From NCBI RefSeq assembly GCF_013019105.1, contig NZ_BLTE01000019.1, forward strand, positions 1 to 63,585: DNA of 63,585 nucleotides, written 5' to 3'. A program made the translations under genes and the position numbers. This stretch comes from Fundidesulfovibrio magnetotacticus (GTDB lineage: Bacteria > Desulfobacterota > Desulfovibrionia > Desulfovibrionales > Desulfovibrionaceae). The notes beneath the pieces are model-generated. The model saw only the letters and a list, made by a program, of their open reading frames with translations, was not told the origin of the DNA and searched no databases. Each line of letters begins with the position of its first letter. Position 1 is the stretch's first letter. Positions 49,811 through 59,486 of the stretch are shown here, in pieces.

Positions 49811-50347
49811 ATGGCCGGACTGTGGCTGGACATCACCGACATCCCGGCCGAGGGCCGCGAATTCACCGTGGACGACCCGGAACTCTGGGCCGTCGGCCTG
49901 CGTGAATTCCACATGGATTTCAGCGCAGTGGCCCCCCTGTCGGCCACGTTCCGCGTAACCCCCGTGGAACGCGGCGTCCACGTGACCGGCAGGCTGACCG
50001 GACGCATGGAAACCCCCTGCGACCGCTGCACCGCCCCGACCCCCGTGGAAGTGGACCAGCCCTTCGAGCTCTTCGAGGAAGAACCCCTCTCCGGAGAGGA
50101 GCAGGTGGAGCCCGGGCTCTTGCGCCGCACCGGGCGCACCGTGGAGCTTGACGCGGCCGGAATGCTCTGGGAAGAATTCGTGCTGACGCTGCCCGTGAAG
50201 CCGCTGTGCTCCGAGGGCTGCAAAGGCCTGTGTCCCTCCTGCGGGAAGGACCTCAACGCCGGCCCCTGCCCCTGCGGCGGGACCGACCTGGACCCGCGCA
50301 TGGCCGCCCTGCGCGGGCTGACCATCGCCAAGAAAGACCAAAAATAG
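49811..50347 (+). CDS. YceD/DUF177 family protein
   Basis: 178 residues. C-D-R-C (about 67-70) followed by the acidic E-L-F-E-E-E-P, and a C-terminal zinc-ribbon-like C-S-E-G-C-K-G-L-C-P-S-C-G. DUF177 normally precedes rpmF and is linked to 23S rRNA/ribosome biogenesis. GGAGG upstream. First gene of the fatty-acid cluster. Confidence 0.92.
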   Translation: MAGLWLDITDIPAEGREFTVDDPELWAVGLREFHMDFSAVAPLSATFRVTPVERGVHVTGRLTGRMETPCDRCTAPTPVEVDQPFELFEEEPLSGEEQVEPGLLRRTGRTVELDAAGMLWEEFVLTLPVKPLCSEGCKGLCPSCGKDLNAGPCPCGGTDLDPRMAALRGLTIAKKDQK

Positions 50348-50359
50348 AGGTATACGGAA

Positions 50360-50545
50360 ATGGCCGTCCCCAAGAAGAAAGTCTCCAAGTCCCGCAAGGG
50401 CATGCGCCGCTCCCACGACGCCCTGACCCCGCCCAACGTCATCCTGTGCTCCTGCGGGGAGCCCACCCTGCCCCACCGCGTGTGCCCCAGCTGCGGCACC
50501 TACAAGGGCCGCCAGGTGCTCAAGCGGGATGAACCCCAGTCCTAG
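50360..50545 (+). CDS. rpmF: 50S ribosomal protein L32
   Basis: 61 residues. [19 protein letters not shown] start; paired cysteines C-S-C-G and C-P-S-C-G (zinc form). The last 17 bases overlap plsX. Confidence 0.96.
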   Translation: MAVPKKKVSKSRKGMRRSHDALTPPNVILCSCGEPTLPHRVCPSCGTYKGRQVLKRDEPQS

Positions 50546-51581
50546 TCGGCCCCGCATCGCCGTGGACGCCATGGGGGGGGATTTCGGCCCCCACGTGGTG
50601 GTCCCCGGCGCGGTCCAGGCCGCCAGACGCGAGCAGTACGACCTCCTGTTGGTGGGCGACGAGCCGCGCATCGCCGCCGAGCTTTCCAAGCTCGACACGC
50701 GCGGCATCGTTGTGCGCATCGTGCACGCCACCCAGGTGGCGGACATGCACGACAAGCCCTCGGAGGCCCTTCGCAAAAAGAAGGACTCCTCCATCCAGGT
50801 TTGCTGCAACCTCGTGCGCGGCGAGCAGGCGGACGGGCTCATCAGCGCCGGCAACACCGGCGTGGTGCTGGCGTGCAGCCTCTTCACCCTCGGGCGTCTC
50901 GAGGGGGTGGACCGGCCCGCCCTGGTCACCATCCTGCCCACCGAGCGCTCCCCGTGCGTGCTCGTGGACGCCGGGGCCAACGTGGACTGCAAGGCCATCA
51001 ACCTCATGCAGTTCGGCATCATGGCGGACGTGATGTCGCGCGTGCTCCTCGGCTGCCAGGAGCCCCGCGTGGCGCTGCTCTCCAACGGCGAGGAGGAGGG
51101 CAAGGGCAACCAGCTGGTCAAGGAAGCCTTCGACCTCTTCAAACACTGCTCGCTCAACTTCGTCGGCAACATCGAAGGACGCGACATCTTCACCGGCGAG
51201 GTGGACGTGGTGGTGTGCGACGGCTTCGTGGGCAACGTGGCCATCAAGCAGGCCGAGGGCCTGGCCTCGTCCCTGGGGAGGCTCCTCAAGGGCGAGCTGC
51301 GCCGCGGCTTCTTCGCCAAGATCGGCACCACCCTGGCGCTCTCGGCGCTCAAGCGCTTCTCGCGCCTCATGGACTACGCCGAATACGGCGGCGCGCCCCT
51401 GCTGGGCCTGAACGGCACCGTCATCGTCAGCCACGGGGCTTCCAATCAGAAGGCCATCGCCAACGCCGTGGACATGGCCGGGAAGCTCGTGCGCAAGGAC
51501 ACCGCGCACCTGCTCAAGGAAGGCCTGGCCGCCAACAAGGACTTCGCCCTCTACACCAAACGCACGGCCCAGGCCGGCTAA
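50529..51581 (+). CDS. plsX: Phosphate acyltransferase PlsX
   Basis: 350 residues. Makes acyl-phosphate from acyl-ACP for phospholipid synthesis. [12 protein letters not shown] start, [16 protein letters not shown] and [10 protein letters not shown] are family segments. Translationally coupled to rpmF by overlap. Confidence 0.96.
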   Translation: MNPSPSRPRIAVDAMGGDFGPHVVVPGAVQAARREQYDLLLVGDEPRIAAELSKLDTRGIVVRIVHATQVADMHDKPSEALRKKKDSSIQVCCNLVRGEQADGLISAGNTGVVLACSLFTLGRLEGVDRPALVTILPTERSPCVLVDAGANVDCKAINLMQFGIMADVMSRVLLGCQEPRVALLSNGEEEGKGNQLVKEAFDLFKHCSLNFVGNIEGRDIFTGEVDVVVCDGFVGNVAIKQAEGLASSLGRLLKGELRRGFFAKIGTTLALSALKRFSRLMDYAEYGGAPLLGLNGTVIVSHGASNQKAIANAVDMAGKLVRKDTAHLLKEGLAANKDFALYTKRTAQAG

Positions 51582-51600
51582 CACCACCCCCCCCCCCTCC

Positions 51601-52596
51601 ATGCAGCCACGCTTCACGCTTGAAGGCTTCGGCCGTTACGTCCCGCAACGGGTGCTCACCAACGCGGACCTCGAATCCATCGTGGAAACGAGCGACGACT
51701 GGATCACCACGCGCACAGGCATCAAGGAACGGCGCATCGTCGCCCCCGGCGAGGCCTGCACCGACCTTGCCGCCCACGCCGCCCGCGCGGCCCTGGACAA
51801 CGCCGGGCGCGCCGCCGGGGAGTTGAGCCACATCTACGTGGCGACCTTCACCCCCGACACCGTCTGCCCCCCGGCCGCCTGCACCCTCCAGGACAAGCTG
51901 GGCCTCAAGAACCTGGCCTGCATGGACATCGCCGCCGCCTGCTCGGGATTTCTCTTCGCGCTGGACACCGCCATGGGCGCCGTCGCGCGCAAGCCCGACT
52001 CCGTGGTGCTGGTGTGCGCCTCGGAAGTGGTCACCAGCCGCACCAACTGGGCCGACCGCGCCACCTGCGTGCTCTTCGGAGACGGCGCGGGGGCCGTGGT
52101 GCTCTCCAACCGCGAGCCCAAGCCAGGCCAGGCCAGCGTGCGCGACATCATCATCCAGAGCGACGGGGCGCTCGGCCCCCTGCTCACCGTGAAGGGCGGC
52201 GGCTCGGCCCACCCCTACAAGCTGGGCCAGACCGTGGACGCCGACCACTTCATCGAGATGATCGGCCCCGAAATCTACAAGAACGCCGTGCGAAACATGA
52301 CCCAGGTCTGCGAGGACATCCTGGCCCGCAACGCCCTGACCATGAACGACGTGGACCTCTTCATCCCCCACCAGGCCAACCTGCGCATCATGGAAGGCGT
52401 GGCCAAGCGCCTGCGCTGCCCCGAGGCCAAGGTGATGATCACCGTGGACCGCTACGGCAACACCGCCGCCGCTTCGGCCCCCATCGCCCTGGCCGACGCC
52501 CTGGCCGAGGGCCGCGTGGGCCCGGGCTCGCGCGTGCTCATGACCACCTTCGGCGGCGGCTTCACCTGGGCGGCGGCGCTGCTGGAATTCGCCTAG
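51601..52596 (+). CDS. fabH: 3-oxoacyl-ACP synthase III
   Basis: 331 residues. Initiating condensation of fatty-acid synthesis. Catalytic C114 (A-A-A-C-S-G-F), His in I-P-H-Q-A-N and Asn in Y-G-N-T-A-A-A-S. The 20-base gap after plsX is C-rich and lacks a strong ribosome site. Confidence 0.95.
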   Translation: MQPRFTLEGFGRYVPQRVLTNADLESIVETSDDWITTRTGIKERRIVAPGEACTDLAAHAARAALDNAGRAAGELSHIYVATFTPDTVCPPAACTLQDKLGLKNLACMDIAAACSGFLFALDTAMGAVARKPDSVVLVCASEVVTSRTNWADRATCVLFGDGAGAVVLSNREPKPGQASVRDIIIQSDGALGPLLTVKGGGSAHPYKLGQTVDADHFIEMIGPEIYKNAVRNMTQVCEDILARNALTMNDVDLFIPHQANLRIMEGVAKRLRCPEAKVMITVDRYGNTAAASAPIALADALAEGRVGPGSRVLMTTFGGGFTWAAALLEFA

Positions 52597-52663
52597 AAAT
52601 TGCCATTTGTCATCGCGACACGTTTGCGCTAGGAACAATTCTCACCTCGACCCCGGACAGCCC

Positions 52664-53413
52664 ATGAAAAATCCTCCCCGGCTCACAGCCCTCGTCACCG
52701 GAGGCTCGCGCGGCATCGGCGCGGCCGTTTCCAAGCGCCTTGCCCAGGACGGCTTCTCCGTGATCCTCACCTACGTCTCCAAGCCCGAGGAGGCCAAGGC
52801 CGTGGCGGCCCACATCATGGCCGAGGGCGGAGAGGCCCAGGCCCTGCGCCTGGACGTGGGCGACCGCGAGGCGATCGCCGCCTTCTTCAAGGAACACATC
52901 GAGGGCAAGGTGGACCTGGACGTGCTGGTGAACAACGCCGGCATCACCAAGGACGGCCTGCTCGTGCGCATGAAGGACGAAGACTGGGACCGCGTGATCG
53001 GCGTCAACCTCACCGGGGCCTTCACCTGCCTGCGCGAGGCCGCCAAGATCATGATGAAGCGGCGCGCCGGGCGCATCGTGAACATCGTCTCGGTGGTTGG
53101 CCAGACGGGCAACGCGGGCCAGGCCAACTACGTGGCCGCCAAGGCCGGGCTCATCGGGCTCACCAAGACGGCCGCCGTGGAGCTGGCCCCGCGCGGCGTC
53201 ACCGTGAACGCCGTGGCCCCCGGCTTCATCGAGTCCGACATGACCTCCGTGCTTCCCGAGGCCGTGAAGGAAAATTTCCTGCAGCAGATTCCGCTGAAGA
53301 AAATGGGCACGCCCGAGGATGTGGCCTCGGCCGTGTCCTACCTGGCCTCGCCGGGGGCGTCCTACGTCACCGGGCAGGTCCTGGCCGTCAACGGCGGCCT
53401 CCACCGCAGCTGA
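52664..53413 (+). CDS. fabG: 3-oxoacyl-ACP reductase
   Basis: 249 residues. SDR fold: [20 protein letters not shown] (Ser), Y-V-A-A-K (YxxxK). Start at ATG 52664; ribosome site weak. Confidence 0.95.
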   Translation: MKNPPRLTALVTGGSRGIGAAVSKRLAQDGFSVILTYVSKPEEAKAVAAHIMAEGGEAQALRLDVGDREAIAAFFKEHIEGKVDLDVLVNNAGITKDGLLVRMKDEDWDRVIGVNLTGAFTCLREAAKIMMKRRAGRIVNIVSVVGQTGNAGQANYVAAKAGLIGLTKTAAVELAPRGVTVNAVAPGFIESDMTSVLPEAVKENFLQQIPLKKMGTPEDVASAVSYLASPGASYVTGQVLAVNGGLHRS

Positions 53414-53447
53414 GCTAGCCAACCATCCCCCACCAAGGAGAACTCGA

Positions 53448-53681
53448 ATGTCCGTCGCTGAAAAAGTTAAGGAAATCATCGTTGACCAGTTGGGCGTCTC
53501 TGCCGACGAGGTCAAGCCCGAAGCCAAGTTCGTGGACGATCTGGGTGCCGACTCCCTCGACCTCACCGAGCTGATCATGGCCATGGAAGAGGAGTTCGGC
53601 GTGGAAATCGCCGACGAGGACGCCCAGAAGATCGTCAAGGTCCAGGACGCCATCGACTACGTGGCGGCCAAGCAGGCCTAG
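53448..53681 (+). CDS. acpP: Acyl carrier protein
   Basis: 77 residues, acidic. Phosphopantetheine Ser in [16 protein letters not shown] before ATG. Between fabG and fabF as usual. Confidence 0.97.
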   Translation: MSVAEKVKEIIVDQLGVSADEVKPEAKFVDDLGADSLDLTELIMAMEEEFGVEIADEDAQKIVKVQDAIDYVAAKQA

Positions 53682-53756
53682 CCTGCCACCATCATACGCC
53701 TTGGCGGCCGGTCTCACGCCCGGCCGCCCGGCTTTCCCCCCAAGGCGCCAAAGACC

Positions 53757-54998
53757 ATGAAGCTCCATCGCGTCGTCGTTACCGGCATGGCCGCCGTCAC
53801 CCCCCTGGGCAACGACCTGGCCACCAGCTGGACCAACCTCCTGGGCGGAGTCTCGGGCGCGGGTCCCATCACCCGCTTCGACCCCACAGGCTTCGACACC
53901 ACGTTCGCCTGCGAGGTCAAAGGGTTCGACCCCTCGCCCTTCATCCCCGCCAAGCAGGCCAAACGCCTCGACCTCTTCGCCCAGTACGCGGTCGCCGCGT
54001 CGCTGATGGCGATCAAGGACGCGGACCTCGCCATCACCCCCGAGCTGGCCCCCCACGTGGGCACCATCATCGGCTGCGGCATGGGCGGGCTCTCCACCAT
54101 AGAGGAACAGCACAAGAAGCTCCTGGCCGGCGGTCCCTCGCGGGTTTCGCCCTTCTTCATCCCGGTGCTCATCGCCAACATGGCCGCAGGCCAGGCGGCC
54201 ATCTTCACCGGCGCCAAGGGCCCCAACGTGTGCACCACCACGGCCTGCGCCTCCGGCGCCCACGGCGTGGGCTACGCCTATACCGACATCATGCTGGGCC
54301 GCTCCAAGGCCATGATCTGCGGCGGCGTGGAATCCACCATCGCCGTGCTGGCCGTCTCCGGCTTCAACGCCCTGAAGGCCCTCTCCACCCGCAACGACGA
54401 CCCGAAGCGCGCCTCGCGCCCCTTCGACAAGGAGCGCACCGGCTTCGTCATCGGCGAAGGCGCGGGCATCCTCGTGCTGGAGGAACTGGAGTTCGCCAAG
54501 GCGCGCGGCGCGCGCATCCTGGCGGAGGTGGTGGGCTTCGGCGCTTCCGGCGACGCCTTCCACATGACCGCCCCCCCCGAGAGCGGCGAAGGCATGGCCC
54601 TGGCCATGGGCGCGGCCCTGCGCGAGTCGGGCCTCAAGCCCGAGGAGATCGACTGCGTGAACGCCCACGGCACCTCCACGCAGTTGAACGACGCCTGCGA
54701 GACCAAGGCCGTCAAGACCGTCTTCGGCAGCCACGCCCACAAGCTCTCGGTCACAGCCAACAAGTCCATGATCGGCCACTGCCTCGGCGCGGCCGGAGCC
54801 ATCGAGAGCGTCTTCTCGATCAAGTCCATCATGGAGCAGGTGGTGCCCCCCACCATCAACTACACCACCCCCGACCCTGACTGCGACCTGGACTACACAC
54901 CGGGCGAGCCGCGCAAGCGCGAGGTGCGGGCCGTGATGAACAACTCCTTCGGCTTCGGCGGAACCAACGCCAGCGTCGTCTTCAAGCGCTTCGAATAG
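53757..54998 (+). CDS. fabF: 3-oxoacyl-ACP synthase II
   Basis: 413 residues. Catalytic Cys in T-A-C-A-S-G-A-H, His residues in N-A-H-G-T-S-T and N-K-S-M-I-G-H-C-L-G-A-A-G. Chain elongation. Confidence 0.96.
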   Translation: MKLHRVVVTGMAAVTPLGNDLATSWTNLLGGVSGAGPITRFDPTGFDTTFACEVKGFDPSPFIPAKQAKRLDLFAQYAVAASLMAIKDADLAITPELAPHVGTIIGCGMGGLSTIEEQHKKLLAGGPSRVSPFFIPVLIANMAAGQAAIFTGAKGPNVCTTTACASGAHGVGYAYTDIMLGRSKAMICGGVESTIAVLAVSGFNALKALSTRNDDPKRASRPFDKERTGFVIGEGAGILVLEELEFAKARGARILAEVVGFGASGDAFHMTAPPESGEGMALAMGAALRESGLKPEEIDCVNAHGTSTQLNDACETKAVKTVFGSHAHKLSVTANKSMIGHCLGAAGAIESVFSIKSIMEQVVPPTINYTTPDPDCDLDYTPGEPRKREVRAVMNNSFGFGGTNASVVFKRFE

Positions 54999-55011
54999 AC
55001 CGGCTCACACG

Positions 55012-55039
55012 GCGGGACGCCCCATGCGGGGCGTCCCGC
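55012..55039 (+). terminator. Hairpin after fabF
   Basis: GCGGGACGCCCC-ATGC-GGGGCGTCCCGC, followed by TTCAGTTT; partial or full terminator before glyA. Confidence 0.7.
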
Positions 55040-55115
55040 TTCAGTTTGCATCACGACGGGCTTCGCGGGTTCTGGCCGGCAGGTCCGTTCACCTTTTTCA
55101 GCAGGAGGGCCTTCC

Positions 55116-56354
55116 ATGGACGAGATCTTCATCCGCGATCCCGAAATCGCCGCCGCCATCGCCTCCGAGATCGAACGCCAGGTCTGCGGCCTGGAGCTCA
55201 TCGCCTCGGAGAACTTCGTCTCCTCCGCCGTGCGCCAGGCCCAGGGCTCGGTGATGACCCACAAGTACGCCGAGGGCTACCCCCACAAGCGCTACTACGG
55301 CGGCTGCGAATTCGTCGACGTGGCCGAAGACCTCGCCCGCGACCGCGTGAAGCGCCTCTTCGGCTGCGACTACGCCAACGTGCAGCCCCACTCCGGCTCC
55401 CAGGCCAACATGGCCGTCTACTTCTCCGTGCTCAAGCCCGGCGACACCATCCTGGGCATGAACCTCTCCCACGGCGGCCACCTGACCCATGGCAGCCCCG
55501 TGAACTTCTCCGGCCGCTTCTTCAACGTCGTCTTCTACGGCGTGAACAAAGACACCGGCACCATCGACTACGACGAACTGGCCAAACTCGCCGCCGAACA
55601 CAAGCCGAAGATGATCGTGGCCGGGGCCAGCGCCTACCCCCGCATCATCGACTTCGACCGCTTCCGCGCCATCGCCGATTCCGTGGGCGCGCTGCTCTTC
55701 GTGGACATGGCCCACATCGCGGGGCTGGTGGCCGCAGGCCAGCACCCCAGCCCCATCGGCAAGGCCCACTTCACCTCCTCCACCACCCACAAGACCCTGC
55801 GCGGACCGCGCGGCGGCCTGATCCTGGCGGGCGAGGCCGAAGCCAAACAGCTCGATTCCCAGATCTTCCCCGGCATCCAGGGCGGACCGCTCATGCACGT
55901 GATTGCGGCCAAGGCCGTGGCCTTCGGCGAGGCCCTGCGCCCCGAGTTCAAGACCTACCAGGAGCAGGTGGTCACCAACGCCAAGGTCATGGCCGAGGGT
56001 CTGGTGGCCCTGGGCTACAACCTGGTCTCCGGCGGCACGGACAACCACCTGATGCTCGTGGACCTGACCAACAAGGACGTGACCGGCAAGGACGCCCAGA
56101 TCGCCCTGGACGCGGCGGGCATCACGGCCAACAAGAACACCGTGCCCTTCGAGACGCGCTCCCCCTTCGTGACCAGCGGCATCCGCCTGGGCACGCCCGC
56201 GCTCACCACGCGCGGCATGCGCGAGCTGGAGATGGAAAAGGTGATCGCCTGGATCGACGCCGCCATCACGGGCCGCGACAACGCCACGAAGCTCGCCGAG
56301 GTGAAGGCCGAGGTGAAGGCCTTCGCCAGCAAATACCCCCTCTTCGCCTGGTAA
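55116..56354 (+). CDS. glyA: Serine hydroxymethyltransferase
   Basis: 412 residues. PLP enzyme interconverting serine and glycine with folate. The PLP Lys lies in [21 protein letters not shown]-x-K-R-Y-Y-G-G near 50-62. CAGGAGG upstream. Confidence 0.97.
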   Translation: MDEIFIRDPEIAAAIASEIERQVCGLELIASENFVSSAVRQAQGSVMTHKYAEGYPHKRYYGGCEFVDVAEDLARDRVKRLFGCDYANVQPHSGSQANMAVYFSVLKPGDTILGMNLSHGGHLTHGSPVNFSGRFFNVVFYGVNKDTGTIDYDELAKLAAEHKPKMIVAGASAYPRIIDFDRFRAIADSVGALLFVDMAHIAGLVAAGQHPSPIGKAHFTSSTTHKTLRGPRGGLILAGEAEAKQLDSQIFPGIQGGPLMHVIAAKAVAFGEALRPEFKTYQEQVVTNAKVMAEGLVALGYNLVSGGTDNHLMLVDLTNKDVTGKDAQIALDAAGITANKNTVPFETRSPFVTSGIRLGTPALTTRGMRELEMEKVIAWIDAAITGRDNATKLAEVKAEVKAFASKYPLFAW

Positions 56355-56380
56355 GCCCGGGCCGGGGAACGCCGAACGTC

Positions 56381-56411
56381 AAAGGGCCGCCGGGAGCACC
56401 GGCGGCCCTTT
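56381..56411 (+). terminator. Terminator after glyA
   Basis: AAAGGGCCGCCGG-GAGCA-CCGGCGGCCCTTT, perfect 13-bp stem. Confidence 0.85.
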
Positions 56412-56462
56412 CGCTTGACAGCGCGCCCAAGCCCCAGCACTAGATTTCGACACGGAGACACA

Positions 56463-56918
56463 ATGGACCAACGCCTCCCCTGGCCCGAATACTTCATGCG
56501 CATCGCCTTCCTTGTGGCCGAGCGCTCTACCTGCCTGCGCCGCCGCGTGGGGGCCATCGCCGTCAAGGACAAGCGCATCCTGGCCACGGGCTACAACGGC
56601 GCGCCCGCAGGCACGGCCCACTGCCTGGACATCGGCTGCCTGCGCGAGAAGCTGGGCATCCCCTCGGGCCAGCGCCACGAGCTCTGCCGGGGCCTCCACG
56701 CCGAACAGAACGTGATCATCCAGGCCGCGACCCACGGCGTGTCCCTCGTCGGGTGCGAGATATACTGCACCACGCAGCCCTGCATCATCTGCACGAAAAT
56801 GCTCATCAACTGCTCCGTCCAGCACATCCACTACGCCGAGGGCTACCCCGACGAGCTCTCCAAGGACATGCTCGACGAAGCCGGAGTCGGCTTTGACATC
56901 CTGCCCAGACACCCATGA
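56463..56918 (+). CDS. Deoxycytidylate (dCMP) deaminase
   Basis: 151 residues. Zinc deaminase: L-H-A-E-Q-N (HAE) and [10 protein letters not shown] (PCxxC). Makes dUMP for thymidylate synthesis. Start at ATG 56463; a TTGACA lies at about 56416 but no good -10. Overlaps ribD by 26 bases. Confidence 0.92.
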   Translation: MDQRLPWPEYFMRIAFLVAERSTCLRRRVGAIAVKDKRILATGYNGAPAGTAHCLDIGCLREKLGIPSGQRHELCRGLHAEQNVIIQAATHGVSLVGCEIYCTTQPCIICTKMLINCSVQHIHYAEGYPDELSKDMLDEAGVGFDILPRHP

Positions 56919-58023
56919 GGCCTTCATGGCCCGCGCCCTGGACCTCGCCCGCCGGGGCAAGGGGACCACGGCCCCAAACCCCTGCGTGGGCGCAGTGCTC
57001 GCCCGCGAAGGCCGCGTGGTGGCCGAAGGCTGGCACCAGCGCTGCGGCGGCCCCCACGCAGAGGTGAACTGCCTGGCCGACGCCCGCGCCAAGGGCGTGG
57101 ACCCGGCCCTGTGCACCCTCTACGTCACTCTGGAGCCCTGCAACCACTACGGCCGCACGCCGCCCTGCACCAAGGCCGTGCTGGAGGCGCGAGTGCCCCG
57201 CGTGGTGGTGGGCTGCCTGGACCCCAACCCCCAAGTGGAAGGCGGCGGCGCGGACTTCCTGCGCTCCCGAGGCGTGGAGGTCGCCGTGGGCGTCCAGGAG
57301 CGACGGTGCCTGGACCTCATCGCGGATTTCAACGTCTGGCGCTTCACCTCGCGCACCTACAACATTCTCAAGATGGCGGCCACGCTGGACGGGCGCATCG
57401 CCGCCCGCTCGGGCCGCGCCGCCTGGGTGAGCTGCCCCGAATCCCGCTCCATGGTGCACGACCTGCGCGCCCGCGTGGACGCTGTGGTGGTGGGCGGCGG
57501 TACCCTGCGCCAGGACGACCCCAGGCTCACGGCGCGGACCGAGGGCCGCTCCCTGGAGCGCCAGCCCCTGGCCGTGGTGGTCACGTCGCTCTTGCCCGAA
57601 TCCGGCTCGCCCTTCTCCCTTTTGCGCGAGCGCCCGGAGCAGACCGTGTTCTGGACCGACGCCGCCAACGCCGCCTCCACCCGGGCAGAGGCCCTGCGCG
57701 ACATGGGCGTGCGCGTGTGGGACCTGCCGCCCCTGGAGGGCGAACGCCTGGACCTCGGCGCGGGCTTCGAGCGCCTGCGCGCCGAGGCCGCCTGCCACGC
57801 GACGCTCTGCGAGGGCGGCGGACGTCTGGCCCTCTCCCTGGCCCGGCAGGGGCTCATGGACGAGTTCCTCTACGTCCTCGCCCCCAAGATACTCGGGGAC
57901 GAACAGGGCGTGCCCGTGTTCGCGGGAGGACCGCCCCACGAGATGGACAAGGCCCTGAACCTGCGCCTCGCGGACGCGACCCCCCTTGGCCAGGACCTGC
58001 TCCTCTCCTACCGCCCGGCCTAA
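56893..58023 (+). CDS. ribD: Bifunctional riboflavin deaminase/reductase RibD
   Basis: 376 residues. Deaminase domain with G-P-H-A-E-V-N (HAE) and [12 protein letters not shown] (PCxxxxxxxxC), then a reductase domain (about 145-376) with [11 protein letters not shown] and C-E-G-G-G-R-L. The likely start is TTG 56893, which restores the usual F-M-x-x-A-L-x-L-A lead-in; ATG 56926 is an alternative. It is not followed by ribE/ribBA/ribH here. Confidence 0.92.
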   Translation: MTSCPDTHEAFMARALDLARRGKGTTAPNPCVGAVLAREGRVVAEGWHQRCGGPHAEVNCLADARAKGVDPALCTLYVTLEPCNHYGRTPPCTKAVLEARVPRVVVGCLDPNPQVEGGGADFLRSRGVEVAVGVQERRCLDLIADFNVWRFTSRTYNILKMAATLDGRIAARSGRAAWVSCPESRSMVHDLRARVDAVVVGGGTLRQDDPRLTARTEGRSLERQPLAVVVTSLLPESGSPFSLLRERPEQTVFWTDAANAASTRAEALRDMGVRVWDLPPLEGERLDLGAGFERLRAEAACHATLCEGGGRLALSLARQGLMDEFLYVLAPKILGDEQGVPVFAGGPPHEMDKALNLRLADATPLGQDLLLSYRPA

Positions 58024-58130
58024 TCCCCTCTGCGTGCGACGAAACGCTCGCGCCCGGGGCCCGGATAAGGCATAAGTTCACGCATGGGCCAGGCCCACGG
58101 GTTCCTACACATCAACCGGCAGGTCTCACC

Positions 58131-59477
58131 ATGCGTACTTTACTCGCCATCCTGGCTGCGGCGCTTCTGATCCTTCTGGGCTCCTTCCTTTATTTGGGTG
58201 CCCAGGCGCGCGAGGCGGTCCAGCAATACCTGTCCCCGGCCGCTTCCGGCGCGACAGGGGCGGCCATGTCCCTCAAGGAGCGTTCGAGCGGACTCTTCTC
58301 CAGCCGTCTGGTCTTCCGCCAGGAGATGGTGTTGTCCGAAGACTCCGGCAAACACGAGGAGGCACCCCACGTCGTCTTCGACGTCGTCTGCGACATAGCC
58401 CACGGCCCCCTGCCCCTGGCCGCCGGCAGCTTCTCCCCCAGCCTGGCGCTTGTCGCGGTCAGCTTCGCCGTGGACCCCGCCTCGGACGCCTCCGTGCGCG
58501 ATTTCTTCCAACGCCTCCCGGAACTTGCTGCCACCCGGGCCACCATCCGCTACGCCTTCGACCGCAAGTCCGTCATGGACCTGACCGTCCCACCCCTGGA
58601 GAGAACCCTCCCCGACGACAAGGGAGGGCAGGTCACCGTCCGATTCCAGGGGCTCACGGCCACCGCCGTCGCGAACGCCGCCATGGAGGCCGTCGAGGGA
58701 ACGCTCGCCTCGCCCGGGCTGAGCCTCCGGGACAAGGACGCCGGGACGGATCTCGACGGGCTGAGCCTCACCTTCGACTCGAAAATGTCCCGCCCCGGCT
58801 TCTGGACCGGAACCTACGTCCTCAAGGCCGGTTCGCTCCGGACGGTCCAGTCCGGCGGGCAAGCCCTCCACCTTCGGGATGCCCGGGCGGACATGGGCCT
58901 TCTTCTCAAGGGCGATGCCCTGGACTATCTCTTCGCCCTGGCCGCGACCGTGGCCCCCGAGAACGGCCAGCCAGTCCCCCTGCGCGCGAGCCTTGAGACC
59001 CGCAACCTTGACGCCGCCGCCATGGAACGTCTCACCGCACTTCTGCGCGAGAGCCAGGTCCCGGGTCGGGGCGCTCCGGATGAAGCCCAGATGCGCGCCG
59101 TGGGCGAGGCGCTGCTCAAGGGCCGCCCGCAGCTGGACCTGGATCTCAATCTCCTCGATGGAAACGCACTCCAGGCCCTGCACGCCGAGGTCCGCGTCGA
59201 GGAGCTCTCCGAAATGCCTCAACACCTGGCCGGGCTTCTGCCTTTCCTGCGCGCCAAGGCCGCCTTTTCCGGCCGGGAGGCGGACCTCCTGGGCCTGCTC
59301 TGCGCCATCAAGGCCCTGGGCCACGGTCTGCCCCCGGAACAGTGCGGACAGGTCCTGTCCATGACCGTTGAAAACCAGGTCGCCCTGGGCCGACTGCGCA
59401 GGGAAGGCGACCGGCTCCTGGCCGACGCGCTGTGGGACGGCGACCGGTTCACGCTCAACGGCGCGACCCCGCGCTAG
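58131..59477 (+). CDS. DUF945/YdgA-like secreted or membrane-anchored protein
   Basis: 448 residues. N-terminal hydrophobic segment 3-22 without a clear cleavage site (likely anchor). The rest is beta-rich with repeated short strands, typical of DUF945. Function unknown. Lies 107 bases after ribD with no terminator, and 9 bases before the hydrolase gene. Confidence 0.7.
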   Translation: MRTLLAILAAALLILLGSFLYLGAQAREAVQQYLSPAASGATGAAMSLKERSSGLFSSRLVFRQEMVLSEDSGKHEEAPHVVFDVVCDIAHGPLPLAAGSFSPSLALVAVSFAVDPASDASVRDFFQRLPELAATRATIRYAFDRKSVMDLTVPPLERTLPDDKGGQVTVRFQGLTATAVANAAMEAVEGTLASPGLSLRDKDAGTDLDGLSLTFDSKMSRPGFWTGTYVLKAGSLRTVQSGGQALHLRDARADMGLLLKGDALDYLFALAATVAPENGQPVPLRASLETRNLDAAAMERLTALLRESQVPGRGAPDEAQMRAVGEALLKGRPQLDLDLNLLDGNALQALHAEVRVEELSEMPQHLAGLLPFLRAKAAFSGREADLLGLLCAIKALGHGLPPEQCGQVLSMTVENQVALGRLRREGDRLLADALWDGDRFTLNGATPR

Positions 59478-59486
59478 GAGTCTCCC

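Noticed and set aside
56893-58023. FMN riboswitch near ribD
   Set aside because: ribD overlaps the dCMP deaminase gene, leaving no leader; no FMN-aptamer-like sequence was seen upstream.
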